Below, one piece after another: positions 30,114-38,111 of a stretch of 64,000 nt of DNA. The DNA comes from an uncultured Sphingomonadaceae bacterium (lineage in GTDB: Bacteria > Pseudomonadota > Alphaproteobacteria > Sphingomonadales > Sphingomonadaceae). Where the stretch lies: NCBI GenBank assembly GCA_947499975.1, contig CANMQE010000002.1, positions 677,658 to 741,657 on the forward strand, in the 5' to 3' direction. Both the position numbers and the translations under genes were made by a program. Position 1 is the stretch's first letter. Each line of letters starts with the position of its first letter. The notes beneath the pieces were generated by a model, which saw nothing but the letters and a program-made list of their open reading frames with translations, was not told the origin of the DNA and did not search any database.

Positions 30114-31010
30114 TTATCCCCGCTGCCGGGCCAGCGGATAGGTGCCGAACATGCGCACGCCCTTGCAATGAAACGCCAGTTCTTCCAGCGCGCGATCCAC
30201 CGCAGGATCGCCGGGCGCGCCGATGATGTCGGCATAGAACATGGTGGCGGCAAAGCTGGCTCCGCGCTGATAGCTCTCCAGTTTCGTCATGTTGACGCCG
30301 TTCGTGGCGAAACCTCCCATGGCCTTGTACAGCGCGGCGGGGATGTTCTTCACCTCGAAGACGAAGGTCGTCATGGCCTCCTGGCCCTGCAGGGAAGCGG
30401 GATCCAGTCCTTCGCGTGCCAGCACCACGAATCTCGTGGTGTTATCGGCGGCATCCTCCACATTTTCGTCGACGATTTGCAGGTTGTAGAGATCGGCTGC
30501 CAGATTGGGCGCGATAGCGGCGAATTGCGGATCGCCCAGTTCCGCCACATGCGCAGCCGCGCCAGCGGTATCGGCGTGAGCCAGCGGTACGATGCCTTTT
30601 GCGTGCAGGTAATGCCGCGACTGGCTGAGAGCGTGGGGATGACTGAAAGCGCCCTTGAAGGGGCCGGCATTGCCAAGCGCCATCATGGAATGTTCGATCT
30701 TCAAAAAATGCTCGCCCACGATGCTGAGGCCGCTTTCGGGCAGCAGGAAATGGATATCGGCCACGCGGCCCGCCTGCGAATTCTCGATGGGAATCATCGC
30801 GCAGGATGCACGGCCTTCTTCCACCGCTTCAATCGCTGCGGCGAAGCTGAAGCACGGCAGGGGCAGGGCGTGCGGATCCCATTCGGACACCGCGCGGTGC
30901 GAATTGGCGCCAGGTGCCCCCTGGAAAGCGATGGCGCGGGTAGGCTCCTGCGCTGCGGCGACATGCATTTTCTCGACCAGTTCGAGAGCTGGGGCGGGGT
31001 AAGAATCCAT
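30114..31010 (-). CDS. pheA: Prephenate dehydratase
   Basis: Converts prephenate to phenylpyruvate for phenylalanine synthesis. 298 residues: periplasmic-binding-protein-like catalytic part beginning IAFQGAPGANSHRA, with IPIENSQAGRV and ADTAGAAAHVAELGD, then DNTTRFVVL containing the catalytic TRF, and a C-terminal ACT domain (about residue 205 on, VKNIPAALYKAMGGFATNGVNMTKLES) that binds Phe for feedback control. The start at 31010 gives MDSYPAPALELVE; MHVAAAQEP at 30968 is the alternative. The chorismate synthase gene is elsewhere in the window. Confidence 0.94.
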   Translation of the reverse strand: MDSYPAPALELVEKMHVAAAQEPTRAIAFQGAPGANSHRAVSEWDPHALPLPCFSFAAAIEAVEEGRASCAMIPIENSQAGRVADIHFLLPESGLSIVGEHFLKIEHSMMALGNAGPFKGAFSHPHALSQSRHYLHAKGIVPLAHADTAGAAAHVAELGDPQFAAIAPNLAADLYNLQIVDENVEDAADNTTRFVVLAREGLDPASLQGQEAMTTFVFEVKNIPAALYKAMGGFATNGVNMTKLESYQRGASFAATMFYADIIGAPGDPAVDRALEELAFHCKGVRMFGTYPLARQRG

Positions 31011-31129
31011 AAGGACAACGCCGGTAGCGAGGCCGGGGGCTGGCGACAAGCACGCATAGGCCCCTTGCGAACCGCGCGCGCGCACACTAGAGCGCGTGCC
31101 GACACATCCACACCGGCAGATATTTCGAC

Positions 31130-31819
31130 ATGAGCAACTCCAACACCATTTTTGGCTGGGTCCTGGCCAGCGGCATCGTCGCACTGGGTCTGAGCTCGAT
31201 CAGCGGCAAGATCTTCCACGCCGACAAGCCCTATGTTGAAGAGGGCGAGTTCGGCTACGTCATCGAGGCCGCCGAAGAAGGCGCCGCGGGAGATGACGGC
31301 CCGCCGTTCGCCGCATTGCTGGCGCAAGGTTCTGCTGCTGCAGGTGAAGCCGTGTTTGCGAAATGCACGGCCTGCCATTCGATCGCGCAGGGCGGTGCTG
31401 ACGGCATCGGTCCGAATCTCTACGGTGTCATGGGCACGTCCATCGGCTCACATGCGCCGGGCTTCGCCTATTCGTCCGCGCTTTCGGGCAAGGGTGGTTC
31501 GTGGGATTATGACAACATGAACGCCTGGCTCACCAGCCCGCGCGGTTTCGCCAATGGCACGAAGATGAGCTTTGCCGGTCTTTCCAGCGCGGAAGATCGT
31601 GCCAATGTCATCCTCTACATGCGTGAAAACGGCGGCGGACCGGCTCTGCCCGAAGTTCCGGCTGAAGAACCCGTGGACGTCGAAGGTGAACTGGATGGCG
31701 CGGGCGAGGGCCCCGGCCAGACCGAAGGCGCACCGGTTGACTCCAACGAAGCTGCCGGCGCCATGGGTGCAGAACAGCCCGTTCCCGAGCAGGTATCGGC
31801 CACCGACACCGGCGACTGA
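31130..31819 (+). CDS. Membrane-anchored cytochrome c
   Basis: 229 residues. An uncleaved N-terminal helix (about 7-27, IFGWVLASGIVALGLSSISG) anchors a class I cytochrome c domain with heme motif FAKCTACHSI near residue 82 and a distal Met (NGTKMSFAGL) near residue 149. The last 55 residues are an acidic Pro/Glu/Gly-rich tail with no clear fold, longer than in CycM relatives. Its probable role is electron transfer from the bc1 complex to a terminal oxidase. Divergent from pheA. Confidence 0.88.
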   Translation: MSNSNTIFGWVLASGIVALGLSSISGKIFHADKPYVEEGEFGYVIEAAEEGAAGDDGPPFAALLAQGSAAAGEAVFAKCTACHSIAQGGADGIGPNLYGVMGTSIGSHAPGFAYSSALSGKGGSWDYDNMNAWLTSPRGFANGTKMSFAGLSSAEDRANVILYMRENGGGPALPEVPAEEPVDVEGELDGAGEGPGQTEGAPVDSNEAAGAMGAEQPVPEQVSATDTGD

Positions 31820-31836
31820 TACCGCTTGCGGCGAGC

Positions 31837-32505
31837 TTACTCGCTGCGGCCCTTGAAACCCTGAGCCACGACATACCACTCGCTGGAGCCCTTGCGGCTG
31901 GCGGGTGGCTTGGCGTGCTTCACGGTCTTGAAATGCTTTTTCAGCAGGTCCAGCAGATCCTTGTCCGTGCCGCCGGCAAAGCCCTTGGCCACGAATGATC
32001 CGCCTTCCTCCAGCACTTCCACCGCGAACCATGCGGCCGCTTCCACCAGCGCCATGGTACGCAGGTGATCGGTCTGCTTGTGGCCCACCGTGTTGGCGGC
32101 CATGTCTGACATGACGAGATCGGGCGGGCCGTCCAGCGCCGTGGTCAAGGCTTGCGGCGCCGCATCGTCCATGAAATCCATCAGCAGGATTTCCACGCCC
32201 TCGATCGGTTCCGTCTCCAGAATATCGATGCCGACAATTGCGGCGCGCGGCGCGCGGCGGCGCACCACCTGTGCCCAGCCTCCGGGCGCAATGCCCAGAT
32301 CGACAACGCGTTTCGCGCCTTTTACCAGGCCGAACCGGTCGTCCAGTTCGGTAAGCTTGAACGCGGCGCGGCTGCGATAATCTTCTTCCTTTGCGCGCTT
32401 GACGTAGGGGTCATTTAGCTGCCGCTCCAGCCAGCGCTGGGAACTTGCCTTGCGCTTCTTCGCGCTTTTGAGGCGGCGATGGGAATCCTGTCCTGCGCGG
32501 GCCAT
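31837..32505 (-). CDS. rlmE: 23S rRNA (uridine-2'-O-)-methyltransferase RlmE
   Basis: Methylates the 2'-O of the A-loop uridine (U2552 in E. coli numbering) on the 50S subunit using SAM. 222 residues: basic N-terminus, then YRSRAAFKLTELD with the first catalytic Lys, VVDLGIAPGGWAQVV as SAM site, LVMSDMAANTVG with the catalytic Asp, GGSFVAKGF with the second Lys, and SSEWYVVAQGFKG with Glu, completing K-D-K-E. The start overlaps the ppx/gppA stop by 1 bp. Confidence 0.95.
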   Translation of the reverse strand: MARAGQDSHRRLKSAKKRKASSQRWLERQLNDPYVKRAKEEDYRSRAAFKLTELDDRFGLVKGAKRVVDLGIAPGGWAQVVRRRAPRAAIVGIDILETEPIEGVEILLMDFMDDAAPQALTTALDGPPDLVMSDMAANTVGHKQTDHLRTMALVEAAAWFAVEVLEEGGSFVAKGFAGGTDKDLLDLLKKHFKTVKHAKPPASRKGSSEWYVVAQGFKGRSE

Positions 32506-33689
32506 CAGTTTTCCTGTCCGTTCTGTTTGAGCCGTCTCAGCGCCGCCTGCGCTTCGCTGCCGTCGGCGTCGGCCGCCATCAGGCTGCGCAGAATGCCTTC
32601 ACGAATGCCGCGATCGGCCACGCCAAGGCGTTCCGCCGGCCAGATATCGAGGATCGCCTCGAGAATCGCACACCCCGCCACCACCAGATCGGCGCGATCG
32701 GCACCGATGCAATCAAGCTCGCTGCGTTTCTCGGCGGACATGCCGGACAATTGCTGAGAGATGCCGCGCATCGATTCGGAAGGCACGATCAGCCCGTCCA
32801 CCGCGTTGCGATCATATTGCGGCAATCCCAGGTGGACGCTGGCCAGCGTCGTCACCGTGCCGCTGGTGCCCAGCAACCTCTGATCGGGAGCCTTGTGGGC
32901 ATCGATTCGCTCGGCAAAATCGGCAAAGCTGTCGCGCACCAGTCGCTTCATCTTCTCGTAACGGGCCAGCCTGCCTGCTGCGTCTTCGGGTTCGTCGCCC
33001 ACGGTTTCCGATAGCGACACGACGCCCCAAGGCACGCTCTGCCAGTCGAGAATGCGCGGTACAGGGGCGCCCGGTTCGATCAGCACCAGTTCGGTGGAAC
33101 CGCCGCCGATATCAAAAATGATGGCAGGGCCGATGCCGTCTTCCAGCAGGATATGGCAGCCCAGCACCGCGAGGCGCGCTTCTTCCTGCGCGCTGATGAT
33201 ATCGAGCACGATCCCTGTTTCCTGTCGAACCCGCTCGATAAATGCCTCGCCATTGCAGGCGCGGCGGCAGGCCTCGGTGGCGACGGAGCGCGCAAGGTGC
33301 ACATTGCGCTTGCGCAGCTTGTCGGAGCAGACCTTCAGCGCGCCAAGGGCCCTTTCCATGGCGGTGTCGGACAGGCGGCCATGCTGCGCCAGCCCTTCGC
33401 CGAGGCGCACCACGCGCGAGAAGGCGTCGATCACGACGAAGTTCTCGTCGGATGGACGCGCGATCAGAAGGCGGCAATTGTTGGTGCCGAGATCGATCGC
33501 CGCGTAAGCCTGCTTGTAAGATTTGTGCGGTGGGCGACGCCAGTTGCGAGAATTGCGCTGCGTGCTGCCACTGTTATCGCCGGAACTGCTGTTGGGGCCG
33601 TTTCTCTTGCTCTGGGGGCGCCTTGCCTGTCCTTCTGGCGCTCTTTTTCTGGCCTTCTCGCGTCGATCCGGCGGATTGATATCCGCCAT
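32505..33689 (-). CDS. Ppx/GppA-family phosphatase
   Basis: 394 residues. A basic, low-complexity N-terminal 50 residues (RRPPHKSYKQ) precede the ASKHA fold: AAIDLGTNNCRLLIARP (phosphate 1), ATEACRRACNGEAFIERV, and IIFDIGGGSTELVLIE (phosphate 2). It hydrolyses polyphosphate or pppGpp; the two cannot be separated from sequence. In a unit with rlmE. A short hairpin AACCTG/CAGGTT lies at 33734-33749 just upstream. Confidence 0.92.
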   Translation of the reverse strand: MADINPPDRREKARKRAPEGQARRPQSKRNGPNSSSGDNSGSTQRNSRNWRRPPHKSYKQAYAAIDLGTNNCRLLIARPSDENFVVIDAFSRVVRLGEGLAQHGRLSDTAMERALGALKVCSDKLRKRNVHLARSVATEACRRACNGEAFIERVRQETGIVLDIISAQEEARLAVLGCHILLEDGIGPAIIFDIGGGSTELVLIEPGAPVPRILDWQSVPWGVVSLSETVGDEPEDAAGRLARYEKMKRLVRDSFADFAERIDAHKAPDQRLLGTSGTVTTLASVHLGLPQYDRNAVDGLIVPSESMRGISQQLSGMSAEKRSELDCIGADRADLVVAGCAILEAILDIWPAERLGVADRGIREGILRSLMAADADGSEAQAALRRLKQNGQEN

Positions 33690-33797
33690 GCCTGATTACT
33701 TTCACTATTCTATATACCCGCCAAAACCGGCGGAACCTGAAGACAGGTTAGACCAAGCAGGGTGCGCGCACAAGTGAGGGCCAGATTGCGGGCCCAG

Positions 33798-34619
33798 CTA
33801 GCCCCGGCGGTTGCCGCCGGTTCTGAATGGCGCAGCCATCGCAGGGATCAGCGCCGCGTCGCGATCGGCTTGTGCATCGTCCACCCCGATCACGATCTCG
33901 TGTTGCGGCACATCGCCGCGATAGGTGCCGTGCAGATGGTCCCAGATGCTGATCCCGCTGGACCAGTTTGAATCCATCTCGTCCCGCTCCACGCTATGAT
34001 GGATACCGTGCATTCGGGGCGTGGTGAGAACGGTGCTCAACGCATCGTCCACGCCGCCGGGCAGGCGCAGGTTGGAATGGTGGAACAGCACGGACCCGAA
34101 GAAGAAGCCGCGCCAGGCATTGTGCGTCTCCGGGTCCGCACCCGACAGCCGCATCTGCATCATGCGCATGGGCGTGGACAAGAGCATGTCCAGCGCGTGG
34201 AAGCGGATAGCGGTCGACATGTCGAGATCGGGATCAACATGGTGCACACGGTGAAAGCGCCACAGGAACGGCACCTTGTGCGTGGCGACGTGCCACAGGT
34301 AATAGGTGTAATCCATCAGCACGAAGGCCGCGATGCGCCCCGGCAGGCCGCCGATGGCGTGTTGCAGGCCGCGCCGATTACGGTTGTTCGCGCGCGCGAT
34401 GGTCTGCGTCAAAGGCGCTTCGGTGGCCATGATCACCGCCTGGCATGCCGCGCCCATCGCCGCATTGCGTGCCACGCGCGGCAATTGCTGCGCCGTTCTC
34501 TGGCGGAGCGGACGGGCGCGTTCTGCCAGCATCAGCGCGCCCACGGCGGCTCCGGCCACGGCAAGTCCGGCGAATTTTGCGAGTCGCAAGGCCATGGCCG
34601 TTACACTGACTATTCGCAT
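33798..34619 (-). CDS. Fatty acid hydroxylase / sterol desaturase-type membrane di-iron protein
   Basis: 273 residues with several membrane helices. The histidine clusters of the family are present: HVATH near residue 110, FHRVHHVD near 121, and MHGIHHSVE near 210. They bind two irons for O2-dependent hydroxylation or desaturation of a lipid. The substrate is unknown. The start is ATG 34619 or 34595. The gene is divergent from the arsenosugar-type glycosyltransferases with only 30 bp between, so it may share their promoter. A CCGGCGG/CCGCCGG stem (33804-33820) overlaps its last codons. Confidence 0.82.
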   Translation of the reverse strand: MRIVSVTAMALRLAKFAGLAVAGAAVGALMLAERARPLRQRTAQQLPRVARNAAMGAACQAVIMATEAPLTQTIARANNRNRRGLQHAIGGLPGRIAAFVLMDYTYYLWHVATHKVPFLWRFHRVHHVDPDLDMSTAIRFHALDMLLSTPMRMMQMRLSGADPETHNAWRGFFFGSVLFHHSNLRLPGGVDDALSTVLTTPRMHGIHHSVERDEMDSNWSSGISIWDHLHGTYRGDVPQHEIVIGVDDAQADRDAALIPAMAAPFRTGGNRRG

Positions 34620-34649
34620 GAACCGCGTCCAGCGGTTACAGCGGGTTCG

Positions 34650-35231
34650 ATGACGCCCGCACCCACCATCGCCCTGTTTGCAAAATACCCTCGTGCGGGA
34701 CACGTGAAGACGCGCCTTGCGCCCCTGCTGGGGGAAAATGGCGCTGCGCAGCTTCACCGCCGCCTGGTAGAACGCACCGTTGCAACGCTGCGGGAAAGCG
34801 GATTGCCGTTCACGGTGCATTACTCCGGCGCCTGCGCTGCGGATTTTTCCGATTGGCTGGGGGATGATGTGCCGCTGGAGGAGCAGGGCGGGGGCGATCT
34901 TGGCGAGCGGCTGGCTCAAGTCGAAGCGCCCGGTATCGTGCTGGGAGCAGACATTCCGGGTCTGTCGGTGCGCCACCTGCACGATGCGGTGAAGGCGCTG
35001 GAAGTACTGCCGGTGGCGATCGGCCCCGCCAGCGACGGCGGATATTACCTTCTCGGTTTCACGCAGGCCATCCCCCAATTGTGGCAGGATATCTCTTGGG
35101 GAAGCGATACGGTCCTTCAGGAAACAAGGGACCGGCTGGACTCGCTGAAAATTCCCCACGCGTTTCTGGACGAGCTGGACGATTGCGACAGGCCGGAAGA
35201 CCTGGCGCAGTGGCCCTGGCTGATGCCATGA
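34650..35231 (+). CDS. TIGR04282-type glycosyltransferase (arsenosugar-associated)
   Basis: 193 residues, small GT-A fold of the CofC/nucleotidyl-transferase-like group: ALFAKYPRAGHVKTRLAPLLG at the N-terminus, LGADIPGLSVRHL and PASDGGYYLLGF as nucleotide-sugar/metal parts. Members are named 'rSAM/selenodomain-associated transferase 1' and occur in arsenosugar clusters. The start is ATG 34650; the frame upstream is antisense to the hydroxylase gene. It overlaps the next GT by 4 bp (ATGA). Confidence 0.88.
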   Translation: MTPAPTIALFAKYPRAGHVKTRLAPLLGENGAAQLHRRLVERTVATLRESGLPFTVHYSGACAADFSDWLGDDVPLEEQGGGDLGERLAQVEAPGIVLGADIPGLSVRHLHDAVKALEVLPVAIGPASDGGYYLLGFTQAIPQLWQDISWGSDTVLQETRDRLDSLKIPHAFLDELDDCDRPEDLAQWPWLMP

Positions 35232-35953
35232 GCAGCGTTTCCATCGTCATCCCCATGCTGAACGAGGAGAGGGCGCTTCCCGCCCTTGTTGCTCACCTGA
35301 AGAGGCTGGACCCCGCGCCGCTGGAAGTGGTGGCGGTGGATGGCGGGAGCGAGGATCGCTCTCGCGCCATCGCCAACGATGCGGGCTGGCGGGTGTTCAC
35401 GGCGCGGCAGGGGCGGGGCAGCCAGATCAATGCAGGCGTTGGGGCAGCGCGCGGGGATCTGGTGGTGGTGCTGCATGCCGACACGGTGCCGCCGCCCGAC
35501 ATGGTGGGCGTGATTGCCGAGACGCTGGCAGACCCATCCATCGCCCTTGCAGGCTTCACCCCGATCATTCGCGGGCCGGACAAGGTGCGCTGGGGCACCA
35601 CGGCGCATAACTGGGCCAAGACATGGTATGCCCCGCTGCTGGCAAGGCCGCATCTGTTCCTGCGCGGTGCGCGGCTGCTATTCGGTGATCACGCCATGTT
35701 CTTTCGGCGTGCGCAATTCCTGGAAAGCGGCGGGTGCACGCCCGATGCCAAGGTGATGGAAGAGGCGGATCTGTGCGTGCGCCTGCTGGATCATGGCAAG
35801 GTGAAACTGCTTCGCCGCACGGTAGAGACATCCGACAGGCGCATTGCCGAATGGGGCGCGCTGAAGGCGAATTGGATCTACTTCAAGGTCGGGATGCTGT
35901 GGGCGAGCGGCGTTCGGGAACGGCTGGAGAGGCATTATCCCGACGTTCGCTGA
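35228..35953 (+). CDS. TIGR04283-type glycosyltransferase (arsenosugar-associated)
   Basis: 241 residues, GT2 family: VSIVIPMLNEERALPALVAH, VVAVDGGSEDRS, LVVVLHADTVPP with the DxD-like site, and a C-terminal KANWIYFKVGMLWASGV region that is partly hydrophobic. Members are 'rSAM/selenodomain-associated transferase 2'. It is coupled to the TIGR04282 gene. Its last 71 bp overlap, on the opposite strand, the 3' end of the SDR gene. Confidence 0.88.
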   Translation: MSSVSIVIPMLNEERALPALVAHLKRLDPAPLEVVAVDGGSEDRSRAIANDAGWRVFTARQGRGSQINAGVGAARGDLVVVLHADTVPPPDMVGVIAETLADPSIALAGFTPIIRGPDKVRWGTTAHNWAKTWYAPLLARPHLFLRGARLLFGDHAMFFRRAQFLESGGCTPDAKVMEEADLCVRLLDHGKVKLLRRTVETSDRRIAEWGALKANWIYFKVGMLWASGVRERLERHYPDVR

Positions 35954-36974
35954 CCGGCTGTTGTGAAGTAGGCGGGGGCGGCAGGTACCGGCGCTCTATC
36001 CCGTAGGCGATCATGCGATCCAGCCAGCCGCGATCCGTCGGCGGGCACGCAAGGCCGGTAAGGGCGCGAAACCGTGTATCGTCGAACTGCGGATTGCGGG
36101 TGAAATAGGCGCCGAAAGTATCGAGCATGCGGCGGAGCAGCAGCCGCTCTGCCGGGCGCAGGGTAATAGGGTCGAAAGTGGAGGGTGCCACCACCTCGGG
36201 ATCGGGGAAATGATCGACCCGGGCAACGCCGTACGCCAGTTCCGCCGCGCGCGTCGGCTCGCTCGCGACGAGGTGGAAATAGCCGCCCTGCGCCGCGTCG
36301 AACTGCTGCGCGATCCGGGCGATGCCCTCTGCCACGTGGCATAGCGGCACGAGATCCAGCGTGGCGTTTTCCTGCGCGGGAAAGACGCTGACTTTCCCGC
36401 GTGCCATCAGGCGAAACACATTGCACAGGGAGGGAAAATCGCGGATTGCGCCATCGGCATGATCGCCCAGCACGATGGAAGGCCGCGCAATGGCAAACGG
36501 CACGCCGCTTTGCGCCACCACTGCTTCGGCCAACGCCTTGCTCTCTTCGTAATTGTTGGTGAAGCGCGTTCCGGCAGGCACCGGTTCTTCCGCAATTACG
36601 CCTTCGCGCGTACCGCATGTGTAGGCGGTGCTGACGTGAATGAAGCCCGCGCCAGCCGCCCTTGCGAATTCCACGGCATTGCGTGTGCCTTCCACATTCA
36701 CCGCCGCTAGCAGTTCGCGCGAAGCGTCGAATTCCAGGCAGGCGGCGCAGTGGATCACCACGTCGATATCGAAGCGGTCTGGTTCCAGCGCCATCAGCGG
36801 CAGGGTGACATCGCCCGGCACCACCTGCGCCTCGACTACCAGCGCGCCATCATTGCCGCGCACTTCCGGCGTTTTGCGCACCATTGCGGTGACTTGCGCA
36901 CCGCGTGCCGCCAGCCTTGCGCATACTTCCCCGCCGATCAGCCCGGCAGCACCTGTTACGAGGACTTTCAGCAA
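35883..36974 (-). CDS. Extended SDR / NAD-dependent epimerase-reductase
   Basis: 363 residues from a TTG at 36974, which overlaps the arsM stop by 7 bp (no ATG is available near the LKVLVTGAAGLIGGEV Rossmann start). Extended SDR features: VTGAAGLIG dinucleotide site, VIHCAACLEF, HVSTAYTCGT, and NNYEESKALAEAVV with the catalytic Tyr/Lys (YxxxK) pair, resembling sugar epimerases and fatty-acyl reductases. The C-terminus after about residue 330 is a Pro/Arg-rich tail translated opposite the glycosyltransferase. The substrate is unknown; it could be a sugar or lipid of the arsenic pathway. Confidence 0.8.
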   Translation of the reverse strand: MLKVLVTGAAGLIGGEVCARLAARGAQVTAMVRKTPEVRGNDGALVVEAQVVPGDVTLPLMALEPDRFDIDVVIHCAACLEFDASRELLAAVNVEGTRNAVEFARAAGAGFIHVSTAYTCGTREGVIAEEPVPAGTRFTNNYEESKALAEAVVAQSGVPFAIARPSIVLGDHADGAIRDFPSLCNVFRLMARGKVSVFPAQENATLDLVPLCHVAEGIARIAQQFDAAQGGYFHLVASEPTRAAELAYGVARVDHFPDPEVVAPSTFDPITLRPAERLLLRRMLDTFGAYFTRNPQFDDTRFRALTGLACPPTDRGWLDRMIAYGIERRYLPPPPTSQQPVSERRDNASPAVPERRSPTASRP

Positions 36975-38023
36975 CAGGCCGAACCTGTAGCCGTGACAGC
37001 CCTGCCCGCGCTCGACTGGCCGAACGGCACAGCGGTGCCGCAGCCGGGAAACACGCCGTAATGGCGCGAGAAATCGCCTACGAACTCGAAATGCGGGGCA
37101 AAGCGCGTTTCCGCCAGCATCAGCCAGCTGTTGCCGCACACGGGGAAAATGCGCCCGGCCTCGATGGCGTGATGGGCGTCGAGCTCGAACGCCTCCTCAT
37201 GCTCCGGCACGGTGCCCTTGTAGATCACTGCCTGCCCGTAATCCTCGCATTGCGGCTCCAGCCCGGCCAGCTTGAACAGGCGGTAGGTGGCGGAGACGAA
37301 GTTGATACCGGCCAGCTTCTGCGCGGCCTGCGCATCGTTGATGCCAAGCGGCCTGTCCGTCACCAGTCGCGGATCTGAGAAGCCTGCTTCCTTGGCTATG
37401 GAATCGAAATCGCCCCAGTAAAGAGCGCCTGACAGGCATTCGCCATGCAGCACCGGATCATCCAGCAGGTGTTCGGGAACGCGGCGATCGGCATAGACAT
37501 CGGAGAAATACAATTCGCCGCCCGGCTTCAGCAGCCGATGCGCCGCGCGGAACACCGCACGCTTGTCTGCCACCAGGTTGATTACGCAATTGGATACGAT
37601 GATGTCGAAACTTTCCGGCTCCAGCCCCAGCTGATCCAGTTTCTCGATATCGCCCTCGACGAAATCGACATTGGCATAGCCAAAGCGCTGCGCGTGCCAA
37701 TCTTTGTAGTCATTGGCCACGGCCAGTTGCTGCGGCGTCGCATCCACGCCCGTTACGCTGCCGGTGCTGCCGACGAGTTGCGCCAGCAGATAGGCATCCT
37801 GTCCGCTGCCCGATCCCAGATCCAGGACCCGGCATCCCTCCAGCGCCTGGGGCACCACCAGGCCGCAGCCGTAATAGCGCGCCTTCACGTCCTCATGCAC
37901 ATTGCGCAGCGCCTCTCGCACCGAAAGCGATGGCATTTCGAACGTGCAGCAGGCATCGGTGCGCAGGTCTTTCGAGCCTTCCAGCACCTTGCCATAGTAA
38001 TTCTGGCTGTTCTCGAGATTCAT
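36968..38023 (-). CDS. arsM: Arsenite S-adenosylmethionine methyltransferase
   Basis: 351 residues. The N-terminal SKDLRTDACCTF and HEDVKARYYGCGLVVP are hallmarks of ArsM. A Rossmann SAM site follows (VLDLGSGSGQDAYLLAQLVG, then VSNCVINLVADK and GGELYFSDVYADRR), and the C-terminal part has GECLSGALYW and CEDYGQAVIYKG. Cysteines near 53, 196 and 259 sit where arsenic-binding thiols are expected. It methylates As(III) to MAs/DMAs in the cytoplasm. Divergent from the flavoprotein gene, with an 88-bp shared promoter region. Confidence 0.9.
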   Translation of the reverse strand: MNLENSQNYYGKVLEGSKDLRTDACCTFEMPSLSVREALRNVHEDVKARYYGCGLVVPQALEGCRVLDLGSGSGQDAYLLAQLVGSTGSVTGVDATPQQLAVANDYKDWHAQRFGYANVDFVEGDIEKLDQLGLEPESFDIIVSNCVINLVADKRAVFRAAHRLLKPGGELYFSDVYADRRVPEHLLDDPVLHGECLSGALYWGDFDSIAKEAGFSDPRLVTDRPLGINDAQAAQKLAGINFVSATYRLFKLAGLEPQCEDYGQAVIYKGTVPEHEEAFELDAHHAIEAGRIFPVCGNSWLMLAETRFAPHFEFVGDFSRHYGVFPGCGTAVPFGQSSAGRAVTATGSACC

Positions 38024-38111
38024 GAAACCGTATCCCTTCTGGTCCGAAAGGATGCATGGACGATTGCTGCTGCGTCGGCCATCCTGAATTGCCCATTTGC
38101 AGGAGATTCCC

